DNA of 64,000 nt from Arenibacter latericius DSM 15913 (GTDB lineage Bacteria; Bacteroidota; Bacteroidia; Flavobacteriales; Flavobacteriaceae): contig NZ_AUKX01000001.1 in the NCBI RefSeq assembly GCF_000424985.1, forward strand, positions 155,740 to 219,739. Direction: 5' to 3'. The stretch's first letter is position 1, and each line of letters opens with the position of its first letter. The notes under the pieces were generated by a model. The model ran no database searches. It had not been told where the DNA came from and saw only the letters and a program-made list of their open reading frames with translations. This document shows positions 8,942-17,925 of the stretch, piece by piece. The position numbers were made by a program, and so were the translations under genes.

Positions 8942-9751
8942 TTATTCTTCCTCTTTTTTACCAGTTCTTTTTTCTGCTTCTTTTTTCCTTTTAGCTTCTC
9001 TTTCTTCTAGCAGTTGTTTTCTCCTTGCCTCATAAGCTTTCCTTCGCTCTTCCCTAACTCTTAACTGCTCAGCTCTTCTTTCATCAGCAGTTTTAGCTCT
9101 AGCTTCCTCTGCTTGTTTCATCCGCTCTTGACGCTCTAAAAGCGCATCGCTTAACTCCTCTTCTTCATCTTCAAAGTCATCTAAACTACTTTTAGAGTCT
9201 TTCTTGGCAGGAGGGCTTATCCTCCTAGTTCTAGAGATACCTCTTAAAACCAAGTCGCTAATATCGTGTCTTTTTTCGGAATACAACATTACAACATCTG
9301 CAGATTTATCAAAAATAAAATCATATCTTTTATTGGCACCTATTTTTTGCACCTCATTAAAAACCTGATCTTGTATAGGCTGTATTAATCTCCTCTTCTG
9401 CAAGACAAGATCACCCGAAGGCCCAAATCTATTTTGTTGATATTCTAACATCTCCTTTTCCAGGATCTGTATTTCCTCTTCACGTTCAGCAATTAACTCT
9501 GCAGTTAGAAGCACTTTCTCTGCCATCAGATCCTTTTTCATCTGCTCAATCTCCATTTTCTCCTTTTCCAACTCTTGTTTCCAACGTTGAACTCTATTGG
9601 CTAATTGCTCGTTTGCCTCCCTATATTCCTCAACATTTTCTAAGATATATTCCATATCTACATAACCTATTCTAACTCCTCTTTGAGCAGTAAGACTAGC
9701 TGTAGTAAAGGCTAAAAAAAGGACTACAAGTAATTTTACGTTAATCTTCAT
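8942..9751 (-). CDS. OmpH/Skp-family periplasmic chaperone (first copy, long tail)
   Basis: Second Skp-like chaperone, directly downstream of bamA (100 bp). It has a signal peptide ending near SLTAQ, then GVRIGYVDMEYILENVEEY at the start of the mature domain, a coiled coil at about 45-115, and a globular return ending IFDKSADVVMLY. Unlike the second copy it carries a C-terminal tail of about 90 residues (from about 180) that is highly charged and low in complexity (repeated ERR/EAR/KKE blocks). Such tails are common in flavobacterial paralogs; their function is not known. Confidence 0.9.
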   Translation of the reverse strand: MKINVKLLVVLFLAFTTASLTAQRGVRIGYVDMEYILENVEEYREANEQLANRVQRWKQELEKEKMEIEQMKKDLMAEKVLLTAELIAEREEEIQILEKEMLEYQQNRFGPSGDLVLQKRRLIQPIQDQVFNEVQKIGANKRYDFIFDKSADVVMLYSEKRHDISDLVLRGISRTRRISPPAKKDSKSSLDDFEDEEEELSDALLERQERMKQAEEARAKTADERRAEQLRVREERRKAYEARRKQLLEEREAKRKKEAEKRTGKKEEE

Positions 9752-9851
9752 AATATCTTCGTTTTATACTATAGAAAATATCGTGCCAAAAATAATTTTT
9801 CATTCTTAAACGCACAGTAAACTGTATAAAACTGCAAAATAATTTTATAAA

Positions 9852-12431
9852 TTAAAACTGTTGTCCAATAATGAAGTGGGTTTGCCATCCGCTAGGCCCA
9901 ACGGAATTTGGGTTATAATCTTTATCAAATCCATATCCAAAATCAATTCCTAGAAGTCCAAATGCAGGCATAAAAATTCGCAGCCCCACTCCGGCCGATC
10001 TTTTTAATTCAAACGGATTAAAGTCATGAAAATTGTTAAAGGCATTACCCGCCTCTAAAAACGCTAATCCATAAATAGAAGCAGAAGGCTTAAGTGTTAG
10101 CGGGTATCTAAGTTCTAAAGAGTACTTATTATATACCACTCCACCATCTTGTATCTGCTGACCTGAAACAGGATCTACACTGTATGGAGTTAAAGATTGA
10201 TTTTCATATCCTCTTAATTGAATTACATCCCTACCGTCTAATGTATAGGTTCCTAATCCATCTCCCCCAACATAAAACCTTTCAAACGGCACCTTACCTA
10301 CTTTATCATTATAGCTACCTAAAAATCCAAATTCCGCATTAGTTCTAAGAACTAAATCTCCAACTAAACTAGTATACCAATCCCCTTTAAAGTTAACCTT
10401 ATAAAATTCTAACCATTTAAATCGCTCTTGATCTATACGCTCTATTTCTGCATTGTTTTTTTCCGCAACAGCTACTTCAAGATCAGAATTCAACTTATCG
10501 TAATCCTTGTTATTGAATAAAGAAAACGGGGGTGTAAACTTTGCAGTCACTTCAAAATTTGAGCCCGTCCTAGGGAAAATTCGACTCGGTCCTGACGAGT
10601 TTCTTGCAATCCCCAAACTATAGGCTATAGAATTAGATTGTCCATTTCCAAAATTAAAAAGACCTAGGTTATAATTTTGGAAATCGTATAACTGATATCC
10701 TACGGAGTGTGAAATGGTAAATAAGTCATCTGGCCATTGTACCCTTTTTGCTAATCCTGCTGATAATCCCGTAATAGAAAATGTTCTGCTTTTATCTGGC
10801 CTTCTACTTACGTATGGGTTATAATAAAATTGCTGTGTTCTAGAAAGGGACATATTAAAACGTACCGGCTTTTTACCACCTAACCAAGGTTCGGAGAAGT
10901 TAAGGCTATACACCCTGTAAGTTCTACTCGCTTGTAAACGCAAAGCAAAAGTTTGGCCATCACCCATTGGAACTGGCTTATATGCCTCGCCATTAAATAA
11001 ATTCCTAACAGAAAAGTTACTAAAGGATAGTCCAAGGGTCCCAATAAAGCCACCACCACCGTAGCCTCCTTGTAGTTCTATTTGGCTAGAACCAGACTCT
11101 ACTAAGTTCCAAGCTAAATCCACTGTTCCCTCATTAGGGTTAGCGTTTTGAATGTCTGGTTTAATTTGCTCTGCATCAAAGAAACCAAGCTGACCTAATT
11201 CCCTGATACTTCTTATGATGTCTGATTTATTATAACGTTGCCCTGGTCTGGTACGCAATTCTCTAAAGATCACATGATCATTAGTCTTATCGTTACCCGC
11301 AACAGTTACATGATTAAGAAAAGTCTCTTTCCCTTCAATAATCCTAATCTCAAAGTCAATAGTATCATTTTCAGCAGACATCTCTACTGGATTAATACTG
11401 GAGAATAAGTATCCATTATTTTGATATAAATTCGTAAGATCGTTTCCATCTGGCTTAGTATCATCGGCTATTCGCTTTCTCAAAAGCACCCCATTATAGG
11501 TATCTCCTTTCCTTAGTCCCAATATTCTAGATAACTGACGATCTGAATATACCGTGTTACCCACAAAATTTATATCTCCGAAGTAGTATTTATCTCCTTC
11601 TTCAACTTTTATTTTAAGATCTATAAGCTTATCACCTGTTCTTACAAATGTATCTGAAACCACTCTAGCATCTCTAAATCCCTTCTCGGCATATTTATCT
11701 ACTAGGTTAACAAGATCTTCCTTATAATCTTCCTCTATATATTTAGATTTTTTCCAGAAACGATAAAACTTTTTCTTTTTGGTATTTTTTAAGGCCTTTC
11801 TAAGTTGTTTATCGGACAACTGCTCGTTTCCTTCAAAAACAATATCATTAATCTTAACCTTTTCACCCTTTTTAATATTGATCACCATTTTCTGAGTATT
11901 GGTATCTACAGTATCCTTAGCTGTAGCAATATTAACAGTAGCATTGAGGTATCCTTTCTTTTTATATTTGTTTTGAAGGTAATTTCTGGTGTTAGCAATT
12001 AAGCTCTCCGTAATCTTCTTACCTTTCTTAAGATCTGCATCTTTAAGAATTTCCGGGACTTTTTTAGGCTTAACCCCATAAACGGTTACATCTGTAAGTG
12101 TAGGCCGTTCAATAATATTTAACTCCAGGTATACATTCTCTCCTTCTATATTGGTGATATAAAAACTAATATCTGTAAAAAGTTCTAGCCCCCATAATTT
12201 ATTAATTACAGCACTAATTTCATCGCCTGGAACCGTTATAGGCTGCCCTATCCTTAATCCCGTATAGGTTTTAACCGTCTGCTCGTTATAGCTTTGCAGA
12301 CCAGTAACCTCCAAGCCAGCAAGAATATACTGCTTCCCATCATCATAGGAGGGATCCTGTGCGTAATTTATAGTAGTAAAAAAAAAGAAGGTAAGTGCAG
12401 TAATGAAATTCAGGGTCATGATTCTTCCCAT
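9852..12431 (-). CDS. bamA: Outer membrane protein assembly factor BamA
   Basis: Central component of the BAM machine that folds beta-barrel proteins into the outer membrane. About 859 residues: a signal peptide (MGRIMTLNFITALTFFFFTTINYAQ), POTRA repeats over roughly residues 40-430 (for example LTDVTVYGVKPKKVPEIL and YFGDINFVGNTVYSDRQL), and a 16-strand-type barrel ending in the canonical terminal aromatic, HFIIGQQF. The open frame extends upstream into uppS, but the start is set at 12431 because it gives a signal peptide with a basic n-region and sits 4 bp after the uppS stop; 12419 is the alternative. Part of an envelope operon with DUF6089, uppS and two ompH genes. Confidence 0.96.
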   Translation of the reverse strand: MGRIMTLNFITALTFFFFTTINYAQDPSYDDGKQYILAGLEVTGLQSYNEQTVKTYTGLRIGQPITVPGDEISAVINKLWGLELFTDISFYITNIEGENVYLELNIIERPTLTDVTVYGVKPKKVPEILKDADLKKGKKITESLIANTRNYLQNKYKKKGYLNATVNIATAKDTVDTNTQKMVINIKKGEKVKINDIVFEGNEQLSDKQLRKALKNTKKKKFYRFWKKSKYIEEDYKEDLVNLVDKYAEKGFRDARVVSDTFVRTGDKLIDLKIKVEEGDKYYFGDINFVGNTVYSDRQLSRILGLRKGDTYNGVLLRKRIADDTKPDGNDLTNLYQNNGYLFSSINPVEMSAENDTIDFEIRIIEGKETFLNHVTVAGNDKTNDHVIFRELRTRPGQRYNKSDIIRSIRELGQLGFFDAEQIKPDIQNANPNEGTVDLAWNLVESGSSQIELQGGYGGGGFIGTLGLSFSNFSVRNLFNGEAYKPVPMGDGQTFALRLQASRTYRVYSLNFSEPWLGGKKPVRFNMSLSRTQQFYYNPYVSRRPDKSRTFSITGLSAGLAKRVQWPDDLFTISHSVGYQLYDFQNYNLGLFNFGNGQSNSIAYSLGIARNSSGPSRIFPRTGSNFEVTAKFTPPFSLFNNKDYDKLNSDLEVAVAEKNNAEIERIDQERFKWLEFYKVNFKGDWYTSLVGDLVLRTNAEFGFLGSYNDKVGKVPFERFYVGGDGLGTYTLDGRDVIQLRGYENQSLTPYSVDPVSGQQIQDGGVVYNKYSLELRYPLTLKPSASIYGLAFLEAGNAFNNFHDFNPFELKRSAGVGLRIFMPAFGLLGIDFGYGFDKDYNPNSVGPSGWQTHFIIGQQF

Positions 12432-12435
12432 GCCT

Positions 12436-13173
12436 CTAGATAAGTTGTTCGCTTGTTTTTCCAAATCGTCGTTCTCTGTTCTGGTAGTTTTTAATAGCTT
12501 CCAATAAATGGTGTTCCGTAAAATCGGGCCAAAATACATCAATAAAATATAATTCCGCGTATGCAATCTGCCAAAGTAGAAAATTACTAATCCTTTGCTC
12601 GCCACTAGTGCGTATCAGCAGGTCTACATCTGGCAAATTATGCGTGTAAAGATGGTTATTTATAATGGTTTCGTCAATATTTTCAGGAATAATTATATTA
12701 TTTTTAACTTTGGTTGCAATCTGTTGAATAGCACTCTTTAATTCTTCCCTAGCACCATAACTCAACGCCAAAGTTAACACCATTCCGGTATTTTCACTTG
12801 TTTTGGCCATCACATCTACCAATTCCCTATGAGCTCTTTTAGGCAAGGTGGCGATATTACCAATAGTGTTTAATTTAATATTATTCTTATTCAATGTTAC
12901 TAGCTCTTTTTTAAGAGAAGATACTAGTAAGCGCATCAAAGTTTCAACTTCCAATTTGGGTCTGTTCCAATTTTCGGTAGAAAAAGTATAAAGAGTAAGA
13001 TACTCTACCCCTAATTTTGCACAATCCTCTACTGTTCTTCTAACGGTCTTCACACCCTGTTCATGGCCAAAAACGCGAAGTTTACCCTGCTTCTTCGCCC
13101 ATCTTCCATTACCATCCATAATAATGGCGATATGCTTGGGCAGTTCTTTTTTGTTTTTTGTTGTGATATCCAT
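12436..13173 (-). CDS. uppS: Isoprenyl transferase (undecaprenyl diphosphate synthase)
   Basis: Condenses isopentenyl diphosphate units in cis to make undecaprenyl diphosphate, the lipid carrier for peptidoglycan and surface glycans. The diphosphate-binding IAIIMDGNGRWAKKQG motif is near residue 15, and the C-terminal family block DLLIRTSGEQRISNFLLWQIAYAELYF is intact. The start at 13173 (MDITTKNKKELPKHIAIIMDG) leaves a 7-bp gap after the DUF6089 gene and 4 bp before bamA, so the three are tightly coupled. A longer reading frame upstream overlaps DUF6089 and is unlikely to be used. Confidence 0.96.
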   Translation of the reverse strand: MDITTKNKKELPKHIAIIMDGNGRWAKKQGKLRVFGHEQGVKTVRRTVEDCAKLGVEYLTLYTFSTENWNRPKLEVETLMRLLVSSLKKELVTLNKNNIKLNTIGNIATLPKRAHRELVDVMAKTSENTGMVLTLALSYGAREELKSAIQQIATKVKNNIIIPENIDETIINNHLYTHNLPDVDLLIRTSGEQRISNFLLWQIAYAELYFIDVFWPDFTEHHLLEAIKNYQNRERRFGKTSEQLI

Positions 13174-13180
13174 ATATGTA

Positions 13181-13882
13181 TTATCGGAAAGAATCCTGAC
13201 ATGGTTTTCTACCAAAAGTATAAGTAAGTGTTATACCAGAAAAAACATACCAATCATCACTCAAAATATTTCCAAATTTATAATCTTTTAATTCATTAGG
13301 AAAAGAAGGATTGCTAGCATCTAGATTATCTGTAAAAGTATATCTAGCTCCAATCTCTGCCCCGGCAATCAAAAACTGATTCAACCTTACTTTCATTCCC
13401 ACGGTCATTGGAATAGAAAACGCTCCATCTTTCTGCCCTTTATCCGTAAATTTTGCATCAGATCCCGAATTATCAAAATAATGATACCCATACCTAAAAT
13501 AAGTGACCCCCGTATATAGATAAGGAGTAAAAGCCGGACCCAATCTATGTAAATTATACTCTACAAAATTAAATTCTAGCCCCGCAGACACCTCTAAGAT
13601 ACTGTTATCCATCTTATAGCCCCTTTGAACCCTAGACGACATACTCGACTTGGAATCATCGGCTGTAAACTCACCATAAATTACACTTCCACGCCATGCG
13701 TATCGCTGACTAATATTCCATTTAAAAAGTCCGCCAAAAGCAGGCCCCGAAGGCATTATAAAATTAGTCCTTCCTACATCGCCTATATTGTTAGCCCCTC
13801 CTGCAAATATCCCCACTTCATAAGTCTGACTATTTACTCCGGTATATACTAACGCAAGAAGTACTGCAAGAAAAAACCTCAT
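13181..13882 (-). CDS. DUF6089-family outer-membrane beta-barrel protein
   Basis: About 233 residues with a signal peptide (MRFFLAVLLALVYTGVNSQ) and alternating beta-strand pattern ending in VFSGITLTYTFGRK, typical of a small porin-like barrel. The opening TYEVGIFAGGANNIGDVGRTNFI is the hallmark of DUF6089, which in Bacteroidota nearly always sits between nadK and uppS/bamA. The start at 13882 is fixed by a TAnnTTTG promoter at 13905-13898: an in-frame ATG at 13900 lies inside that promoter. Function is unknown; the location suggests an outer-membrane biogenesis or structural role. Confidence 0.87.
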   Translation of the reverse strand: MRFFLAVLLALVYTGVNSQTYEVGIFAGGANNIGDVGRTNFIMPSGPAFGGLFKWNISQRYAWRGSVIYGEFTADDSKSSMSSRVQRGYKMDNSILEVSAGLEFNFVEYNLHRLGPAFTPYLYTGVTYFRYGYHYFDNSGSDAKFTDKGQKDGAFSIPMTVGMKVRLNQFLIAGAEIGARYTFTDNLDASNPSFPNELKDYKFGNILSDDWYVFSGITLTYTFGRKPCQDSFR

Positions 13883-13897
13883 TATTTTAAAAGTTTG

Positions 13898-13905
13898 CAA
13901 ATATA
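13898..13905 (-). promoter_or_regulatory. TAnnTTTG promoter of the DUF6089-uppS-bamA operon
   Basis: Read leftward the sequence is TATATTTG, an exact match to the Bacteroidota -7 element. It lies 16 bp before the ATG at 13882, so the transcript leader would be only about 10 nt. No clear -33 TTG is seen at the usual spacing. It decides the start of the DUF6089 gene. Confidence 0.6.
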
Positions 13906-13999
13906 ACCATTACAATCACTTAGACTGCATTTTAATTACATTCTTGTTCTATCTTGATAAACAAGTTTCACACTTTTTTATTGTTCTAGCCTCTAAGAA

Positions 14000-14881
14000 T
14001 CAATTACGTTTATCTTCTCCCCACAACAATTTATTCCTCAGAGTTTTTAAGAAGCTCTCGGAAGTATACTCAATCATTTTTATAGTAAAAGGCGCTTTTC
14101 TAACTAAAATCTCCTTTCCATTGGCTACCGCAGCTATACGAGAATCCAAGGAAACCAAATGACTTTCTGCCCTTCCAGACACTTTGAGTCGGATTACCGT
14201 ATCATCTGAAATAACTAAAGGCCTAGCATTAAGATTATGTGGAGCAATAGGAGTCAAGATAAACGATTTAACCGTTGGCGCCATTACAGGACCACCACAA
14301 CTTAAAGAATACCCTGTTGACCCTGTTGGCGTAGACACTATAAAACCATCTGCCCAATATGAAGTTAAATATTCATCATTAAGATACGTTTCTACAGTAA
14401 TCATAGAAGTAGTATCCTTCCTACTGACAGTAATTTCATTCAGCGCAAAATTCAACTCCTCAAACTCGGGAATATCAGAGGACTCGGCAATTTCCACCAA
14501 ACTTCGCTCTTCAATAGTATAGGCTCCAGCAACAAACTCGCGCACCACCTTTCTTACATCTTCCTTTTTAAAGGTAGATAAAAATCCAAGGCGACCTGTA
14601 TTTACTCCTACAATAGGGATATCCAAATCCCTAACATAGGTAGTAGCTCTTAAAATAGTTCCATCGCCACCAAAACTAACAAACATGTCGAAGCTGCGAT
14701 CTAACCCCTTCTTATTGGTAAACGTAGGATAATCGCCTACCCTACCTCTCAATTCCATAAAGCTATAGAATGTTTCTTCGAAATAAATTTCTGCATTTTC
14801 ATTTTGAAGCTCTTCTATGAGCTCCAAAACATACTCCACTGCAGACTCTTGGTAAGCTATTCCGTAAATGGCTACCTTCAT
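14000..14881 (-). CDS. nadK: NAD kinase
   Basis: Phosphorylates NAD to NADP. The 293 residues contain the invariant GGDGT at 71-75 (FVSFGGDGTILRAT), the NE/D-type segment FALNEITVSRKD, and the glycine-rich TPTGSTGYSLSCGGP block that binds NAD. Start and length fit the family. It follows the CBS-domain gene by 8 bp, so the two form an operon; a 117-bp gap with its own promoter separates it from DUF6089 downstream. Confidence 0.97.
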   Translation of the reverse strand: MKVAIYGIAYQESAVEYVLELIEELQNENAEIYFEETFYSFMELRGRVGDYPTFTNKKGLDRSFDMFVSFGGDGTILRATTYVRDLDIPIVGVNTGRLGFLSTFKKEDVRKVVREFVAGAYTIEERSLVEIAESSDIPEFEELNFALNEITVSRKDTTSMITVETYLNDEYLTSYWADGFIVSTPTGSTGYSLSCGGPVMAPTVKSFILTPIAPHNLNARPLVISDDTVIRLKVSGRAESHLVSLDSRIAAVANGKEILVRKAPFTIKMIEYTSESFLKTLRNKLLWGEDKRN

Positions 14882-14889
14882 AGTTATTA

Positions 14890-15546
14890 TTATACGTTAA
14901 GGTATTTATCCAAGTAATCGGATCTTTCTTTTAAGTCTTCAATAAACTGATCATCGTCGCTACCATATAGAATGGTATAGTTGTAACGTCTAAAAGTTTG
15001 TATTACCTCATTGAGATGCTCAGATCCAATTTTAATGGTAATCTGTATAACATCATTCCTACTATCTGTAATAAATGCTCCAATCAGCTTTTGGTTATTA
15101 CTCTCTACAATCTGCGCTATTTCACTAAACGAATAATCTTTAATTCCTTTGGCTAGTACCAAAATACCTCCAGGCTCAGTAAAAAAGGGAGTGTTTATAA
15201 ACAGATCTACTATATCAATTAGATCATAATAACCCAATACTTTACCTTCCTTATTCACTACAGGCAACACATTAGCTTCATTCTTAGAGAATACCTCCAA
15301 CACATCTAACCAAGAAGCCTCAGGTCTTGCCAAAAAAGTAGCTAACTGATACCTATACGCTTCAATAATCTTATCTACCTCGTAATTCTCTAAGTCATTT
15401 TTCTCTAGCGCCCCTATATACACCCCATTATCCACGACCGCTATATGCGAATAGGTAGTCTGATTAAAGAACAAGATCACTTCTTTTAAAGAGTCCGTCA
15501 CTTTAAAAACAGGTACTGATGTTAATATGCTGTCTTGGATTTGCAT
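14890..15546 (-). CDS. CBS-domain pair protein (AcuB-like)
   Basis: About 218 residues with two CBS motifs (residues 1-60 with VFKVTDSLKEVILFFNQTTYSHIAVVDNGVYIG, and 70-130 with WLDVLEVFSKNEANVLPVVNKEGKVLGYYDLID), followed by an ACT-like C-terminal region (ITIKIGSEHLNEVIQTFRRYNY). CBS pairs bind adenine nucleotides and sense energy state. It is encoded 8 bp upstream of nadK, a conserved pair in Flavobacteria, so regulation of NAD(P) supply is a sensible guess but is not shown. The start at 15546 gives the usual MQIQDSILTSVPVFKV beginning; a longer frame runs into the divergent pdxJ region. Confidence 0.85.
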   Translation of the reverse strand: MQIQDSILTSVPVFKVTDSLKEVILFFNQTTYSHIAVVDNGVYIGALEKNDLENYEVDKIIEAYRYQLATFLARPEASWLDVLEVFSKNEANVLPVVNKEGKVLGYYDLIDIVDLFINTPFFTEPGGILVLAKGIKDYSFSEIAQIVESNNQKLIGAFITDSRNDVIQITIKIGSEHLNEVIQTFRRYNYTILYGSDDDQFIEDLKERSDYLDKYLNV

Positions 15547-15780
15547 GACTTTGATTTGTATTATAACGCAAAATACTAATAAAATATCCGTAGCACCAAA
15601 ATTGACACAAGTATTATTGCGTAAGAAATTAACTTCACTCTTATCACTTAGCACAGACTACGCCTATAACTTAGCTGATAACCTTCTCTCAACTCTTCGT
15701 CCAAAAAATGCAATTGCTCTTATTGAACGCGTTAGATAAATTCTTTCACTGTATAAATTACAAAAGGTATGCCTAATTTG

Positions 15781-15788
15781 TATTTTTG
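15781..15788 (+). promoter_or_regulatory. TAnnTTTG promoter of pdxJ
   Basis: TATTTTTG, an exact match to the Bacteroidota -7 element, 23 bp before the ATG at 15811. An upstream in-frame ATG at 15769 lies ahead of this promoter and so is not the start. No convincing -33 element is visible. Confidence 0.65.
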
Positions 15789-15810
15789 TCATCTAAATAC
15801 AAGAAAAGAT

Positions 15811-16524
15811 ATGACTAAGCTTAGCGTTAACGTAAATAAAATTGCAACAATTAGAAATTCTAGGGGAGGAAACGTTCCTAACCTGGTAAAAGCAGCCCAA
15901 AATATTGAAGGATTTGGCGCTCAAGGAATAACTATACATCCAAGACCGGATGAAAGACACATCACCTACCAAGACACTAGAGATCTAAAAAAGGTGGTTA
16001 CAACAGAATTTAATATAGAAGGCAACCCCATTCCTAAATTTATTGAGCTTGTACTAGAGGTAAAACCTACCCAAGTTACTTTGGTGCCAGATGATGTAGA
16101 TGCCATCACCTCAAATGAAGGCTGGGATACTATAAAACATAAAGATTTTCTTAAGGAAGTTATTCAAACCTTTAAAAATAATGGAATCCGCACCTCTATT
16201 TTTGTAGATCCAGATCCAACTATGATTGAAGGTGCTGCATTAACAGGAACAGACCGAATTGAATTATACACAGAAAGCTATGCCATTGAATACGATAACG
16301 GCAACAAAGACGGAGTACTTCCCTTTGTAGAAGCAGCTAAACTTGCTCATAAATTAGGCTTGGGAATTAATGCAGGGCACGACTTAAGCCTAGACAATAT
16401 TCAGTTCTTTAAAGAAAGTGTTCCTCATCTTTTGGAAGTTTCTATTGGGCATGCCTTAATTTCCGAATCGCTCTACTTAGGATTAGAGAACGTTGTAAAT
16501 ATGTATCTAAATAAATTAAAATAA
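15811..16524 (+). CDS. pdxJ: Pyridoxine 5'-phosphate synthase PdxJ
   Basis: Condenses 1-deoxyxylulose 5-phosphate with 3-amino-2-oxopropyl phosphate in the DXP-dependent route to vitamin B6. About 237 residues, normal for PdxJ: SVNVNKIATIRNSRGG at the N-terminus, then HPRPDERHI, LVPDDVDAITSNEGWD, and the phosphate-binding INAGHDLSLDN and VSIGHALISES blocks near the C-terminus. The start is set by the TATTTTTG promoter at 15781. Transcribed divergently from the CBS-nadK pair and followed 3 bp later by an alpha/beta hydrolase gene. Confidence 0.97.
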   Translation: MTKLSVNVNKIATIRNSRGGNVPNLVKAAQNIEGFGAQGITIHPRPDERHITYQDTRDLKKVVTTEFNIEGNPIPKFIELVLEVKPTQVTLVPDDVDAITSNEGWDTIKHKDFLKEVIQTFKNNGIRTSIFVDPDPTMIEGAALTGTDRIELYTESYAIEYDNGNKDGVLPFVEAAKLAHKLGLGINAGHDLSLDNIQFFKESVPHLLEVSIGHALISESLYLGLENVVNMYLNKLK

Positions 16525-16527
16525 CTC

Positions 16528-17298
16528 ATGGAAATACTACATTCTAATATAATTGGCAAAGGAGAACCCATTCATATCTTGCATGGATTTTTAGGAATGC
16601 TAGATAATTGGAAAACCATAGGAAATAAATACGCTGAAGAAGGCTTTGAGGTTCATTTAATAGACCAGCGTAATCACGGAAAAAGCTTTCACTCCCCCGA
16701 GTTTAACTACGATGTTTTGGCAGCAGATCTAGACCGTTACATGACCCATCACAATATTCCTAGCGCCACTGTTCTAGGCCATAGTATGGGTGGAAAAACT
16801 GCCATGCTATTTGCGTGCAAGTATCCTGAAAAAGTAAAGAAATTAATAGTAGCAGATATTGCACCAAAATACTACCCACCACATCACCAAGACATCCTTA
16901 ATGGACTAAATGCCATTAATGTCCGCGAGATAGCTTCTAGACAAGAGGCAGATAAAAGATTGGCCACACACATTAGTCAACCCGGAGTGCGACAGTTTTT
17001 ACTCAAGAATCTATATTGGGTAGAAAAAGGAGTGTTAGATTTTAGGTTTAATCTAGAGGTCCTAAGCGAACGCATGGAAGAGGTAGGCGAAAATATAGGC
17101 ACCACCGATTCCTATTCCGGACCAACCTTGTTTTTAAGAGGAGACAAATCGGAATATATTACCGATGCTGATATGACAGAAATAAAAAAGCATTTCCCAA
17201 AGGCTAATTTAGAAACTATTGACAATGCCGGACATTGGCTACACGCCGAAAATCCAAAGCAATTTTTAGCAAAATCTATCCCTTTTATAAAGGAATAA
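16528..17298 (+). CDS. Alpha/beta-fold hydrolase (YbfF-like esterase family)
   Basis: A 256-residue cytosolic alpha/beta hydrolase. The nucleophile elbow is GHSMGG (VLGHSMGGKTAML), the oxyanion segment is HGFLGMLDNW, and the catalytic His lies in DNAGHWLHAENP; an Asp is available in LRGDKSEYI. This pattern matches the YbfF/abhydrolase group, whose natural substrates are poorly known. It is encoded 3 bp after pdxJ and is surely co-transcribed, but no link to B6 metabolism can be read from it. Confidence 0.9.
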   Translation: MEILHSNIIGKGEPIHILHGFLGMLDNWKTIGNKYAEEGFEVHLIDQRNHGKSFHSPEFNYDVLAADLDRYMTHHNIPSATVLGHSMGGKTAMLFACKYPEKVKKLIVADIAPKYYPPHHQDILNGLNAINVREIASRQEADKRLATHISQPGVRQFLLKNLYWVEKGVLDFRFNLEVLSERMEEVGENIGTTDSYSGPTLFLRGDKSEYITDADMTEIKKHFPKANLETIDNAGHWLHAENPKQFLAKSIPFIKE

Positions 17299-17426
17299 CC
17301 AATTGCTAGACACAATCACGGCATTCTTTTACAGTTGAGCTTACTAATAAGGGATACAAAAAACATATCTAGTTTTATACTTACAGAGGTTAGCTTCAAA
17401 AATAAATTCTTAAGTTTAACATAATC

Positions 17427-17448
17427 AAAAAAAAAAAAAAAAAAAAAA
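17427..17448 (+). repeat. 22-base poly-A homopolymer
   Basis: A run of 22 uninterrupted A residues, a G, then five more A, ending 28 bp before the next start codon. A-rich leaders are normal for Bacteroidota translation starts, but a homopolymer this long is prone to slippage and to sequencing length error. Confidence 0.9.
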
Positions 17449-17476
17449 GAAAAACCTTAACTAAAAAAAAACACCT

Positions 17477-17821
17477 ATGAAATTATTATTAAGAGTACTT
17501 CTTAGCGCAATTGCCGTAGTTATTTTAGCTAATATTCTACCTGGAGTAGGTGTAAGCAGTTACGGAACCGCTATAATTGTTGCCATAGTACTAGGACTTT
17601 TAAACTACATTGTAAAACCCATCCTAGTCATTTTCACCCTACCTGTAACAATCCTTACCCTTGGGCTTTTCCTTCTTATAATCAACGCCATAATAATACT
17701 TTTGGCAGACAGTTTAGTACAAGGTTTTACAGTAGACAATATATGGTGGGCACTCCTTTTTAGCCTATTACTATCTTTTCTTCAATCGCTATTTTACAGC
17801 CTCCTTAACGACGACAAATAG
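17477..17821 (+). CDS. Phage-holin superfamily IV (4-TM) small membrane protein
   Basis: A 114-residue protein with four hydrophobic segments covering almost its whole length (LLSAIAVVILANIL, AIIVAIVLGLLNYIV, VTILTLGLFLLIINAIIILL and IWWALLFSLLLSFLQSLFYSLL), and the family pattern YIVKPILVIFTLPVTILTLGLF. It belongs to the YvlD/DUF360 type often named 4-TMS phage holin, which is usually chromosomal and not part of a prophage; no phage genes lie nearby. Start preceded by an unusual A-tract. Role unknown, perhaps membrane stress. Confidence 0.87.
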   Translation: MKLLLRVLLSAIAVVILANILPGVGVSSYGTAIIVAIVLGLLNYIVKPILVIFTLPVTILTLGLFLLIINAIIILLADSLVQGFTVDNIWWALLFSLLLSFLQSLFYSLLNDDK

Positions 17822-17859
17822 CTTTATGATACCTTTATGACAATCAGTGGTTTAAAAAC

Positions 17860-17890
17860 TTGTTGAAGATTATAAAATATAGTACTTTTG
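17860..17890 (+). promoter_or_regulatory. Promoter of tig
   Basis: Exact -7 element TACTTTTG at 17883-17890 with TTG at 17863-17865 (17-bp spacer) or 17860-17862 (20-bp spacer). It ends 35 bp before the trigger factor ATG, giving a leader of about 30 nt. Confidence 0.75.
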
Positions 17891-17925
17891 CGTCCCATTT
17901 TATTTTAGCAAAATACAGATAACAA

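Noticed and set aside
12432..12605. Longer N-terminus for bamA
   Set aside because: It would overlap uppS by about 170 bp and hide the signal peptide inside the protein.
15769..15810. Longer N-terminus for pdxJ
   Set aside because: The ATG lies upstream of the TATTTTTG promoter and the extra residues are not part of PdxJ.
17477..17821. Prophage holin
   Set aside because: The protein belongs to a holin-like superfamily but no endolysin, capsid or other phage gene lies near; treated as a chromosomal membrane protein.
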